Shown here piece by piece: positions 11,189-21,753 of a stretch of DNA of 64,000 bases. The notes beneath the pieces were generated by a model. The model was not told the DNA's origin, did no database searches, and worked only from the letters and a program-made list of their open reading frames with translations. The first letter of the stretch is position 1. The number at the start of each line of letters is the position of its first letter. A program made the translations under genes and the position numbers. This DNA is from Batkoa obscura. Lineage: Eukaryota; Entomophthoromycota; Entomophthoromycetes; Entomophthorales; Batkoaceae. The stretch covers positions 62,001 to 126,000 of the forward strand of contig JASVEC010000012.1 in assembly GCA_030770535.1 (NCBI GenBank), given 5' to 3'.

Positions 11189-12178
11189 TGTTTTTTCTTA
11201 ATAAAATTTAAAAGAGATATAATGGGTTCCGTTAAAAATGGAATTGTAAGAAATTCTTGAATTTTTGCTGGGTTCCAATTCAAAATTAGATCATGGAAAA
11301 ATTATTATAAAAAAAATTAAATGAGGAGTTTTAACTTGTTGTTTTCTAAACTCGGATCCTTTATCAGAAAATTACTCATTTCTGTTGTTCTTTGCTTGAT
11401 TTCTAAAACAGCAATAAAAAGTTATAAATAAAGTAGAATAGAATGATTTAATAATTATACATTTTAAATAAAAAATAATATTGTTAAATGTTTTATTTTG
11501 TTAAATTAGTATCAAAATTGATTTTGAGAATCAGTAATTTTAAAACCTGATTTATATTCATAGCAATAACTATTTTTTTTAATAATATTTATATTATTGC
11601 CCATATAAATACTAAAAAATTTATATTAAATTTAATGAAATAAACTAATAAAATACATAAAACAGTATTAGTATCATCAATGACCCCCTACAATGATAAA
11701 AGGCATAAGAAAGGGTTTTAAAAATTTTGACATTATTATATACTTTTACAACTACTGTTAAATAAATAAAATAGCTTTTCATTTATAAATACTATAATTT
11801 CATAACACAAAATACATATTTGAAAATTTCAATTATTTATCTTAAAGGCAAATTAAACACTAATTTTACTACCCAAATTTGTTAGTTAAGAATATTATAA
11901 AAATAAAATATAAAAGTGGGCGAAAGAGTTTGTAGAGGCGATAGTTTTTATAATAAGCTAAAAACTTTTTTTACACAAATATATTATACGTATTATAAAT
12001 GAAATAAATACAAGGTTTTATATTAATCAGATTATTATTATTCTTTAAAATATGACTATTACTGATGAAAATTTTTTTGAAGTTTTTATTTCCTAACAGA
12101 ATGTTGTCCCATTGTACCGTATTCCAAAGTCTTGACTAAATCTAAATAATATAAACCCATTTAATGCCAAACTTAAGA

Positions 12179-12284
12179 TATGAGGGTGTTTTTTTTTACC
12201 TCATCATTTTTTGCATCTTTTAAGCGCTATTTGAGCGGAAAGATTGTTAGTGAAATTTTTAAGCACAAAAATACATCCCCATAT
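12179..12284 (+). mobile_element. MITE-like element, copy 4
   Basis: Full-length copy: left end ATATGAGGGTGT, core AAGCGCTATTTGAGCGG, right end ATACATCCCCATAT. It faces copy 5 across about 75 bp. Confidence 0.8.
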
Positions 12285-12359
12285 ATAGTATTTATTAGCT
12301 ACAAAAAAAATTGTAAAAAAAAATTTACAATTTTTTAAATATAGGCTATAAATTGATTA

Positions 12360-12464
12360 CATGGGGATGTATTTTTGTGTTTAGGAATTTACTAACAACC
12401 TTTCCGCTGAAGTAGCGCTTAAAAAATGGAAAAAGCAATGAAACCAAAAAAGACACACCTATAT
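12360..12464 (-). mobile_element. MITE-like element, copy 5
   Basis: Full-length copy in inverse orientation: begins CATGGGGATGTATTTTT, contains TAGCGCTTAAAAAATGG, ends CACACCTATAT. With copy 4 it forms a long inverted repeat. Confidence 0.8.
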
Positions 12465-12613
12465 GGTTTTTATAAATAATTGATTTGATAATAACAAACT
12501 AATTTAAAATGCTATTTTTTTAAACTGTTGCATGCCTTTTAAATTTAAAAAAAATCAAAATTTGTATATTATAATCACTTGCATTTATTGAGCTATCTTG
12601 GTTATAAAAATGC

Positions 12614-13934
12614 CTATATTTTATTCAATGTATAAGTTTTAGTAAGTTTAATATCGGATTGAGAGTCATCAAAAACGAACATAGGACCATCAATATTAAA
12701 TTCTTGGTCGTTCGATATAGGTTCTGGAATATAATGCGGTATTCTTTTCAAAATAATGGCTCCTTTTATTTTCTTTATAGCAAAGTAAGCTATTATGGTT
12801 AATAACATCAACCCAGCGAGTCCTCCAATTCGCTTTGTGAAGGAACTTTATTGACTAAATTAAATGTTTTAAGATTTATAATGTGTGTTTTACTGAAAGA
12901 TGTCCCTATGCATCCTCCAAAACTATAAACTAAATAACCATTATAATGCACTAGAAAACCAAACATAGCACTAATCAGCTCAAGTACAATGTGTTTTTTC
13001 CAGGTAAAGTGATCTAAGCCAAGCGAATAAACCAAGCTACTTTGATAAGTGGTTTCATTATAATCTATCACTACTCCTATAATATAAAGCTGATTGTTAG
13101 TCTTTATGGAACTAGAGCCATAAAGTACTTCAGGTATTTCTCCATTTGTTGTTTTATTAAACCATTTTTCGTTTTTTAAGTCAAAGCAAGGGATGTCCTT
13201 AAAACTGGTAAAGTCGACAGTTCCAAAGACTCATCGGCTTAATGTCATCAATACACCATTATAAATAATAGAAGTATGATCTATGGCATAGTCATAGGCT
13301 TTTTCCTTTATAGTTTTCCAACTATCCCCTTTATTACTATAAACTACTAAGTTCCGAAAAGATTCTACTATAGTTGAGTTTACGCTACTAGTAAGCGCAC
13401 AGACACCACCAAATAGTATTGTTTTATCTGGATTTATATCGTTTTGAACTATAGTTGCTTATGATGGCCCATCAAAGTCATTCTCTTTTTTAGCTTCTAA
13501 GATGAACAAATTTTTGATATAGTTACTACCAGCTTGGTCGACCCCCCCCCCAAGTATTATATTTTATATTGAAGGTCTTAATCGACTCGTTAATTGGAGT
13601 AAATGACGCACCAACAACCATGATTTCTTTCAAGTTATCATTTTTAGTAATGGTTTGTGCGCTCATTAATGTATCTAAGGGATGATTCTTCAAGTCTATG
13701 ATCTTCCAATTTGCTTCATCGCTTTTATTTAATCCCAATCCTTCTTTTAAATCTATATAAAATACTTCTTTGTTCAAATATTTTTGTTCAATCATTCCCT
13801 CAGTGACATTTTGAAGATCACCAAAATAAAATAATTTGTTGTCTAATATGACTCCAGTCCCATTAAAAGTGGCTGAAATCGAATCTATTCAAGCCAAATA
13901 ACTTATTAACGAAAACAAAGTTACAGTAAAAGTT
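12614..13934 (-). pseudogene. Decayed kelch-type membrane protein gene
   Basis: Read on the minus strand, successive frames encode kelch-propeller-like blades: NKLFYFGDLQNV, KTILFGGVCALTSS, TSIIYNGVLMTLS, VLYGSSSIKTNNQLYIIG and NGYLVYSFGGCIGTSF. A membrane helix follows (GLMLLTIIAYFAI) and then a cytosolic tail (VFDDSQSDIKLTKTYTL). The plan of an extracellular propeller plus one membrane span is common among fungal kelch proteins. The frame is interrupted by at least three in-frame stops and two frame changes, one at a run of ten C (13542-13551). A Leu/Phe-rich piece just inside 13934 looks like the end of a signal peptide, but its start lies where MITE copy 6 sits. The C-run could be an assembly error; the other breaks make a pseudogene more likely. 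Confidence 0.75.
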
Positions 13935-14035
13935 GAGGATATGTTTTTTTGTTTAAGAATTTTATTACCAATTTTTCCGCTTAAATAGCGCTTAAAAGAT
14001 CAAAAAGGTGATGAAGCCAAAAAAAAACACCCCCA
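13935..14035 (-). mobile_element. MITE-like element, copy 6
   Basis: Inverse-orientation copy with a shortened left end (GGATATGTTTTTTTG) and a good right end (AAACACCCCCAG). It abuts the 5' end of the kelch pseudogene, where the initiation codon and signal peptide would be expected. Confidence 0.75.
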
Positions 14036-15274
14036 GTTAAAGATCTCATTTATTTTAATTTAACTCGTATTTGATATGTTAAAGTTTAAGTTAAAAATAA
14101 AGAAAATAAGACTGTACTTGCCTTTTTATCGTTATGTTCTTGTAGGGATTATATTAATATCATGTAAAAACACTATATATGTCATATTTTAATTTGATAT
14201 CAAATGTTTTTTTAAAATTAGTATCATTAAAGAAATCGAAAATTTACATTGTATTTTTTGAACCTAGCTTTTTGCATTTAATGTTCCATGTAATAAATAA
14301 TAGTAGCTAAATACTTTTTAAAATATAGTAGTAATGAAATTTTTCATAGTTTAAAAAAATAGTCAGCTTAAGTGATATAAATTACTTTTGAAACATAAAT
14401 ACTATTTCAATAGCACCAAATGTCAAAAAGGAATTTTAATAAACCAAAAATCATCTAGCTTTTAGAAGCTACAAACTGCTTTACCGCATTGAATGGTCTT
14501 TATTCTTTTTCTTAGTTTTGAGCCTTTTTTACACAATATATAGTGATACTCTTTATTTAGAAGCCATGTTGATTATGTGAAATATCAATTGAAATTTTGA
14601 CGAAGCAGGTTATAATTCAGTGTTCCCAGCTTTTTCAATTTTAATTGCCATTATAGAATGACAAAGTTCAATATCTGAAGGATAGCTGTTATTTTCTTTT
14701 AGATTAAAGAGATCTACTAAATTAAAAAGCCTTTTAAGCTGTTTTTTTGACCTCAAAATGCGCTTTATAGCTTATATCTGCTCTAACTACCTTAAAGTCT
14801 CCCATATCATCGCTTTTTGTGCTTGTTTATCGTTTTCAATATTGATTGTTCTGAGAAAGTTTGACTATTAGCACGTAATTGGTTATTTAAATCTTTATAA
14901 AACAAAGTGCTATGCATTTCAATTAGATGTAGTAACTAATATGGCTCAATTCAAAAGGATATATTTTTGTTAATCAAAGGTATATCTGTAAGCTATTTAA
15001 TATTTACAAAATGTAGTAAAATTTTATAACAATTTATATCCCTGAATAGTTTTATTTTTAAATTGCTTTATAATTGGTCCAATAAAATATGATCATTAGA
15101 CAATTAAATTATGAAACAAGCATTTATTGACGAATTAGGACAAACTAACAGCCAATTAAGTTCTAGAATTATAAATCAAATGACACTAAATGCATTACAA
15201 CCCAAAAATGAAATTGGTGTATTAAAACAAAAACCAACTTGCTTTTATTTCTTTTTTAAAGATTAATTCTTAAA
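14036..15274. other. Intergenic with coding-like remnant
   Basis: Mostly featureless A/T-rich DNA upstream of the acyl-CoA synthetase. A higher-complexity block at about 14590-14940 is listed separately. A 51-codon ATG frame at 15111-15266 directly precedes the synthetase gene and could be an upstream ORF or chance. Confidence 0.4.
14590..14940 (-). pseudogene. Possible gene remnant of unknown origin
   Basis: On the minus strand several short frames in different phases have coding-like composition, for example LFYKDLNNQLRANSQTF, QLKRLFNLVDLFNL and CHSIMAIKIEKAGN. They are broken and share no family signature I recognise. The block has less poly-A/T than the flanks, which is the main reason to note it. 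It could be an old fragment of a duplicated gene. Confidence 0.25.
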
Positions 15275-17249
15275 ATGCCAAAATTATTCAATTTATCAAG
15301 ACCTTTGTTCAATTCAAAATACATCTTAAGATCCAACTTAAGCATAAAATATACAACTACAACTACAATAGCAAATAAGAGTATAAACAAGGACCTTGAT
15401 TTTTTATCAAATGTAGGCAACCAATATCCTTTAAAAGAATCGTATGTTAAAGGAGAAAGTTCGCCATCACTAAGAAATATAACTATTGGTCAACTATGGG
15501 ATGAAAAAGTGAAGCAATATCCCAATAATCTAGCTATGATTTCTTATTTCGAGGATATAAAATGGAGTTATAAAGGATTAGACGAAAAAGTAAATGAGCT
15601 GATGCGAGGCTTAATCAATTTAAACTTAAACAAGGGTGATCGGTTAGCAGTTTATATGCCAAACTCTTCTGTTTGGATAACATTACAATATGCAACCGCC
15701 AAGTTAGGGATTATTTTGGTTACTTTAAACCCAGCTTATAGGTCACATGAGTTAAAACAAGCATTAAAATTGATCCAAGTTAATGCCATTGTTACTATAC
15801 CAGAGTATAAAACTACTAATTATCTCAATCTGATAAAGGAAATAATACCGGAAATAGAAGAGGAAGGAGATGATAAAGAAATTAATTCGAGTTCTTTCCC
15901 TTACTTGAAAAGAGTTATTATGGTCGATGATTTAATTCCACAACAAAATAAGATTAAGTTACCAAATAATATCATAAAATACAAAGATTTGTTATTAAAA
16001 AAAGACGCTAAATTAGATAATTATATCACTTTATTACAAACCAACTTAAATACGAATGATGTTATCAATATTCAATTTACTTCTGGTACTACTGGTTTAC
16101 CAAAAGGAGTAGCCCTAACGCATCATAACATATTAAATAATGGATACTATATTGGTAAGAATCAAAATTTAACAGAAAATAGCGTGGTCTGTATCCCTGT
16201 ACCATTGTATCATTGCTTTGGTTTAGTATTAGGTAATATGGCTGTCCTCAACCATGCTTCTTCCGTTTTATATCCTTCACCTTCATTTGATCCCGTTATG
16301 ACTTTAAAAGCTGCTGAAAAGTACAAGGCAGATGCTATGTATGGGGTACCTACCATGTTTATCGCAATGCTATCTCATCCTGATTTTAAAACATTTGATT
16401 TGAGTAGTTTAAGGTAATCTAATATTTTACTTTAAATAATTTATTAATAAAACAATACAGGACGGGTATTATGGCTGGTAGTTCATGCCCTGAAAAGATT
16501 ATGGAGAAGGTGATTTCAGAAATGGGAATGAAAGAGGTAACCATTTGTTACGGTATGACAGAGACAAGTCCAGTTTCATTTCAATCACTACCAAATGACC
16601 ATATAAAGTTAAGAGTGGAAACTGTAGGTAAAATATTACCTCATGTACAAGCTAAAGTAGTCGATGTTCAAGATTCAAATTTTGTTTTACCTCCAAATCA
16701 AAAAGGCAAGTTACTAGTTAGAGGATATTTGGTTATGAAAGGATATTGGAATAATTCTGACGCGACTAATCAAATTTTGAATCAAGAGGGATGGCTAGAT
16801 ACAGGTAATTATTAATAGTAAATACTATCTTATAATACGAATATTAATATAGTAAATTAGGTGATTTAGCTATAATAGATGAGAATGGATATGCCAAAAT
16901 AGTAGGTAGAGTAAAAGATATGGTAATTCGAGGGGGAGAAAACATATACCCAATTGAAGTTGAAAATTTATTATTTCAACATCCTAAAATACAAAACATA
17001 TCAATTGTTGGAGTACCAGATGAAAAATTTGGTGAACAATTATGTGCTTGTTATACTTTAAATGAAACTTATTTAAATGAAGATAGGAATGAATTAGAAA
17101 AAGAATTGAAATTGTTTTGTAAACAAAAGTTGGCTCATTTTAAAGTTCCCTTTTATTTTTGGAACCTTGAACAGTTTCCTACTACTGCTAATGGTAAAAT
17201 TCAAAAACATACTTTAAGAGAATGGGCGATTGATCATTTTAAATTATAA
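15275..17249 (+). CDS. Acyl-CoA synthetase, ACSF2-like, mitochondrial-type
   Basis: Three exons: 15275-16413, 16461-16804 and 16861-17249, giving 623 residues. It belongs to the AMP-binding (ANL) superfamily and activates a fatty acid to acyl-AMP and then acyl-CoA. Motifs in order: the P-loop FTSGTTGLPKGVAL (about residue 268), the substrate-pocket region VPLYHCFGLVLGN, YGMTETSPVS, GWLDTGD split by intron 2, GRVKDMVIRGGENIYP (hinge and A8), and ANGKIQKH with the catalytic Lys. The N terminus (MPKLFNLSRPLFNSK, then a Ser/Thr/Arg-rich stretch) resembles a mitochondrial presequence. Overall it is closest to the medium-chain ACSF2 group. All motifs are intact, so it should be active. The chain-length preference is inference. 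Confidence 0.88.
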
Positions 17250-17937
17250 ATAAAGTTAAATAATAAATGAAATCTATTAATATGTTTTGTTTTAAAAATT
17301 CATTAATAATTTATTCAAATTTTAAATTTAAAATACTAGTTAAAGGATTATACTAGATTTCATATCTTAAGAATCTAAAATTACGTTTAATAAAAAAAGA
17401 AATTCCAAGGCACAAAAGAAATTTGTTGTTATTTCCTTTCCCTTCACTATTTTTCACATCACCCCACTGTTTCCATTGGATAATCTACTATTTCTACGTC
17501 ACTATTAGATAATAAACTGTCAACTACTCGAACACCAACTGATATATTACTTTTTACTTCTCCACTTGTTTAATTCTTGATCTTTTATTTTTAATTTTGA
17601 TCAATTTTTACTTAGCTAAATTAATTGTTTATTTGTAAATTATACTAATGGATAAGTGATCAATTAGTCTATAATATATTTAAATTAAACGGTAAATTCT
17701 AAATGTTAAGCAATAATAACCGAAAAACATTATACGGGGATATATTTTTTTGTTTAAGAATTTTACTAATAATCTTTCCACTCAAATAGCGCTTAAAAAA
17801 TGTAAAAAGTAATGAAACCAAAAAAAACACCTCCATATAAATGAAATTCTTACTATAATTGATATGTATATAATAATAAAATATTGATTTTATTAAAGCT
17901 TAGCAATAGAAGGGATAATAGAAGAAGCATTAGCTTG
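17250..17937. other. Intergenic, with MITE copy 7
   Basis: Spacer between the synthetase and the broken secreted-peptide locus. Apart from the element I see no gene. Confidence 0.6.
17729..17838 (-). mobile_element. MITE-like element, copy 7
   Basis: Inverse-orientation full-length copy: starts TATACGGGGATATATTTTT, contains CAAATAGCGCTTAAAAAATG, ends AACACCTCCATATA. It lies about 100 bp on the 3' side of the broken secreted-peptide gene. Confidence 0.8.
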
Positions 17938-18146
17938 TTAATTACGAGAACCACTACTAGCTATCTTTACACTACTATCAACTAAATATATATCATTTCC
18001 TGATAATACACATAATGGAATTAATGCTTTATTACTACAACTCGCATCTATATCAATAACTACATATCCTCTATCGTTTTGGACTATGGGTGGTACATCA
18101 AATATAGTGGAGTAGTAATAAAGAGAACGGACAATTTAATATTCAT
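17938..18146 (-). pseudogene. Broken member of small secreted-peptide family
   Basis: The minus strand encodes a peptide whose mature part aligns with the 43.4-kb gene. Both have P-x-IVQN after the signal segment, then a C-x8-C motif (CSNKALIPLC here, CGIGSLIPIC there), then NDI-x-LVD and an S-x-K-x-AS block. The start region (MNIKLSVLFIT) matches the MNTKL start of the paralogue. The 23 bases before the ATG also match those before the paralogue's ATG. The reading frame is interrupted once near the signal peptide, so this copy looks non-functional. The family is not one I recognise. Confidence 0.6.
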
Positions 18147-18644
18147 TATTAGTTAATTTGACAGATAGTGAGTCATAAACAGATAAATAAAAATATTAGT
18201 TTGATAACTTAAAAACAGTAACTTTATCGTTTCCTTTATATATTCAATATTCAATATCATTATTATATCAATTTAATAGAGTTACACTCTTTTGCATTGA
18301 TTTAACTTGATATTGTGTTCCTCTACATAACCTTTATATTGTGATCAACTTTTTTTAAAATATTAAATATAATTTATTAACTATTGATAATTTTATAGTT
18401 CTTATTATGCATTTAAATTTCATTACTAGCATTTAAATAACGATTTTTAAAAATGCTACTATTATATATTTCCACAGTTTCTATTTTTTTTACCGTTATA
18501 GTCGATAACATTGATTTTTTGAGTAAAAAACCAAAGGAACTAATGGAAATGTCTGATAAAATTTAATAGTAACTACTTAAGTTTAACTTTATAAAATCTT
18601 ATGATATAAAGCTACTCCTTATAATCTTAATATTTTATAATTTA

Positions 18645-18848
18645 ATGGGGATATATTTTTTGTTTAAGAATTTTACTAACAATTTTTCCGCTCAAATGGG
18701 GGTGTTTTTTTTAATTTCATTACTTTTTACATTTTTTAAGCGCTATTTGAGTGGAAAGATTATTAGTAAAATTCTTAAACAGAAAAATACATCCTCAAAT
18801 AGCGCTTAAAAGATGGAAAAAGTGGTGAAGCCAAAAAAAACACCCCCT
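18645..18848 (-). mobile_element. MITE-like element, copy 8A (interrupted)
   Basis: Inverse-orientation copy split by another copy. Its left half runs from ATGGGGATATATTTT to CCGCTCAAAT at 18697, and its right half resumes with CTCAAATAGCGCTTAAAAG at 18794. The target bases CTCAAAT are present on both sides of the insert. Confidence 0.85.
18698..18793 (+). mobile_element. MITE-like element, copy 8B (nested insert)
   Basis: Forward-orientation copy (GGGGGTGTTTT at the left, AATACATC at the right) inserted in copy 8A. The flanking CTCAAAT at 18691-18697 and 18794-18800 is present once in uninterrupted copies. This gives a target-site duplication of 6-7 bp (the exact length is ambiguous by one base) and shows that the family has moved. 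Confidence 0.85.
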
Positions 18849-19290
18849 AATATAAAAACAATAAAATTTAAACTAGTTTGAAATTAATATGATTAAAAAT
18901 TCGATGGTTACTTGTTTGCTTTTTATTTAACTATTAAATTTCTAAAAGTTTGATTTTATTATTCAAGTTAGATTTGAAAAAATAAACTTGAATAAAAACA
19001 TTAAATAAATTGAATTATTCTGACTCATTTCTTAAAACTTTGCAATTAAATCAAACGCAGCTTTAAGCCTATCAAATGAAGACAAAATTAAGCAAGTAAC
19101 TTATTCGAAAAAAAAATTCACCAGAAAATATGAGGAATTTGAAGATTTTAGAAAATGGGATTGAAATCAATAATTGTAACTTTATAAAATTTTATAAAAT
19201 TTTATTATCAAGAAGAATAAAGGTAAAGGAATAGGAAGTATCCAATTTAAAATAATAAGTTGAATTTAACAATAATTTTTTTATAGAAAA

Positions 19291-21477
19291 ATGCCGATCG
19301 TTAACGTTGATAAACAAGATTTATATCAAATTTTAGGAAAAGAATATAGTAATTTAATTTTTCATTTCACATTATCAAAGTAATCAACTTTTATCTAGCT
19401 TCTAAAGAATTCGAAGAATTATGTTTTGAATTTGGTATTGAATTAGAAGAAGATGTAATTTACTATTTAAAATAATTTTAATATAATATCATTAATAAAT
19501 TATTTCTTTTTAAAATAATAGACTTCCTTATTTGAAATGGCAGCTAAAGAAAAAGGTAGTATTTTAAAAGCAGAAGGTTTATCCGAAAGATCATTATTAA
19601 AAATTGATATTCCTGCTAATAGGTAAAATGATGGAAATAAAATAACTTAAGATTTAACTAAACTAAACATGAATCAAAAGATACGATTTATTATGTATTG
19701 AAGGTATCTCTCGAGCATTATCAATTTTTTTAGGGCACTCTAAGCTCCCAGAATACAAAGTAATACCACCATCAGGGCCTATGATTCAACTCAAAAATCA
19801 CCCAGAAACAGCTCAAATTCGACCCTATGTACTTGGAGCAGTATTAAGAGATATTACTTTTACTCAACAAGTTTATGATTCTTTTATTGATTTACAAGAT
19901 AAATTACATCATAATATTGGTCGTAAACGTACTTTAGTTGCTATTGGAACTCATGACTTAGATACCATTCAACCTCCTTTTACTTATGAAGCATTGGCCC
20001 CAAAAAATATTCAATTTGCTCCACTTAATCAAGAGAAGGTTATGGATGGTATTGAATTGATGGAGTTTTATGAGGTAAATTAATAATAATAATAATAATA
20101 ATTTTATATATTGATTTAACTTAATATTTAATAGAAAGATCGTCATATTAGTAAATTTCTACCCATTATAAAAGATTCTCCAGTTTATCCAGTAATCTAT
20201 GATAGTAATAGAGTAGTATGTTCTTTACCACCAATCATCAATGGAAATCATTCAAAGATTACATTAAACACACGTAATGTATTTATTGATATTACTTGTA
20301 CTGATATTACTAAAGGAAAAATTGTATTAAATACAATCATTGCTATGTTTTCTCAATATTGTAAACAACCATACACTGTAGAACCTATTGAAGTGATTCA
20401 TTCGGATAATACTAAGGAGATCTTTCCTCAATTAGAAGATCGTACTTTAGATGCTAGTGTTGATTATATTACTTCTGCTGCTGGAGTAGAGTTATCCACT
20501 GATCAAGTTATTAGTTATTTAGAACGTATGTCCTTAAAAGCAGTACCAAAAGAAAATACATCAAACACTATTACTGTATCTATTCCACCCACCCGTTCCG
20601 ATATTTTACATGAATGTGATATTATGGAAGATGTGGCTATTGCTTATGGTTATAATAATTTAAAAAAAACAATACCAAAATGTAATACCATTGGTGCCCC
20701 TTTACCTGTCAACATGTTGACTGATTTAGTACGTCGAGAATTAGCTTTCTCTGGATGGACTGAAGTATTATCTTTAATTTTATGCTCTCATGATGAAAAT
20801 TTTGCTTTTCTTAATAGAGTCGATGATAACACTACAGCAGTTAAATTAGCAAATCCAAAAACAGCGGAATATCAAGTAGTTCGTACAAGTTTACTTCCAG
20901 GTTTATTAAAGACAATTCACCATAATAGAAAACAACCATTACCTTTAAGTATTTTTGAAGTTCAAGATGTGGCATTTAAAGATGAAAATGAAGAACGCAG
21001 ATCTAGAAATGAACGTCATGTGGGATTAGTTTATTGTAATAAAACTTCAGGGTTTGAGGTAGGTTATTTAATTTTAATCAAATAAGAATTAAAATGAGAG
21101 AACTAATGAATCTTTTTATTTATGTATATTAGATCGTTCATGGTACTTTAAATCGTATTATGCAAATGTTAAATATTCCTTTATTATCTTTAAACCAAGG
21201 AAAATTTGATAGTTCTTTAGTAGGTTATTATATTGAAGCTTCTGAAGGTAAGTTTTATTTATATTTTTAAATTAAATATAAATTAATATTGAATCTCTAT
21301 TTATTAGATCCAACTTATTTTTCAGGACGTAGTGCTAATATCTATTATCGTAAAATAGCAAATGATCAAGCTTTAAAAATTGGTTCTTTTGGTATCCTTC
21401 ACCCTCAAGTTTTAAAGAATTTTGATATTAGTTATGTAGCTTCAGCTTTAGAATTTAATTTAGAACCAATGGTTTAA
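19291..21477 (+). CDS. FRS1: Phenylalanyl-tRNA synthetase beta subunit, cytosolic
   Basis: Seven exons from ATG 19291 to stop 21475-21477, about 600 residues, the usual length for the eukaryotic beta chain. The N terminus ([19 protein letters not shown], then [15 protein letters not shown]) and [21 protein letters not shown] are hallmark blocks. B3/4-domain sequence follows ([20 protein letters not shown]), then the B5 domain ([30 protein letters not shown]) and the catalytic-like domain ([29 protein letters not shown]). The C terminus reads [14 protein letters not shown], then LEFNLEPMV. The beta chain pairs with the alpha chain (encoded elsewhere) as a2b2 to charge tRNA-Phe; it carries the editing domain and helps in tRNA binding. 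No mitochondrial presequence is seen. Confidence 0.9.
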
Positions 21478-21484
21478 TAAATAA

Positions 21485-21530
21485 AAATTAAATTTTATTT
21501 TATTTTATTTTATTTTATTTTATTTTTATT
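21485..21530. repeat. TTTTA microsatellite
   Basis: Simple run of TTTTA pentamers immediately downstream of FRS1, before MITE copy 9. Confidence 0.8.
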
Positions 21531-21608
21531 AAGTAAAAATAGATAATAAATATTAATAAAAAAACTAGAGAAAATTTGAAATTGAATTTTTATTTATTTA
21601 TGATTATA

Positions 21609-21713
21609 ATATGAGGGTGTTCTTTTGGCTTCATTATTTTTTCTATCTTTTAAGCGCTATTTAAGCGGAAAATTGTTAGTAAAATTGTTAAACATAAGAA
21701 TACATCCCCATAT
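21609..21713 (+). mobile_element. MITE-like element, copy 9
   Basis: Forward copy: ATATGAGGGTGTTCTTTTG at the left, core AAGCGCTATTTAAGCGG, ATACATCCCCATAT at the right. It sits between the convergent FRS1 and CYM1 genes. Confidence 0.8.
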
Positions 21714-21753
21714 CAAAAATAATCTAAAGTGTATATATTATATTAATTTGACT

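Larger units (their letters stand above)
11189..12613. other. Intergenic with inverted pair of MITEs
   Basis: No supported gene. The right half holds two MITE copies in opposite orientation. The 75 bp between them contain a short palindrome (TTGTAAA / TTTACAA around 12311-12330). The left part is A/T-rich and unstructured. Confidence 0.6.
18147..19290. other. Intergenic with nested MITEs
   Basis: Holds the nested element pair at 18645-18848 and otherwise non-coding A/T-rich sequence up to the start of the Phe-tRNA synthetase gene. The first 23 bases are the conserved leader of the broken secreted-peptide locus. Confidence 0.55.

Noticed and set aside
15111-15266. 51-codon ORF directly before the acyl-CoA synthetase gene
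   Set aside because: No signal, domain or homologue is recognisable. At this A/T content it is compatible with chance or an upstream ORF.
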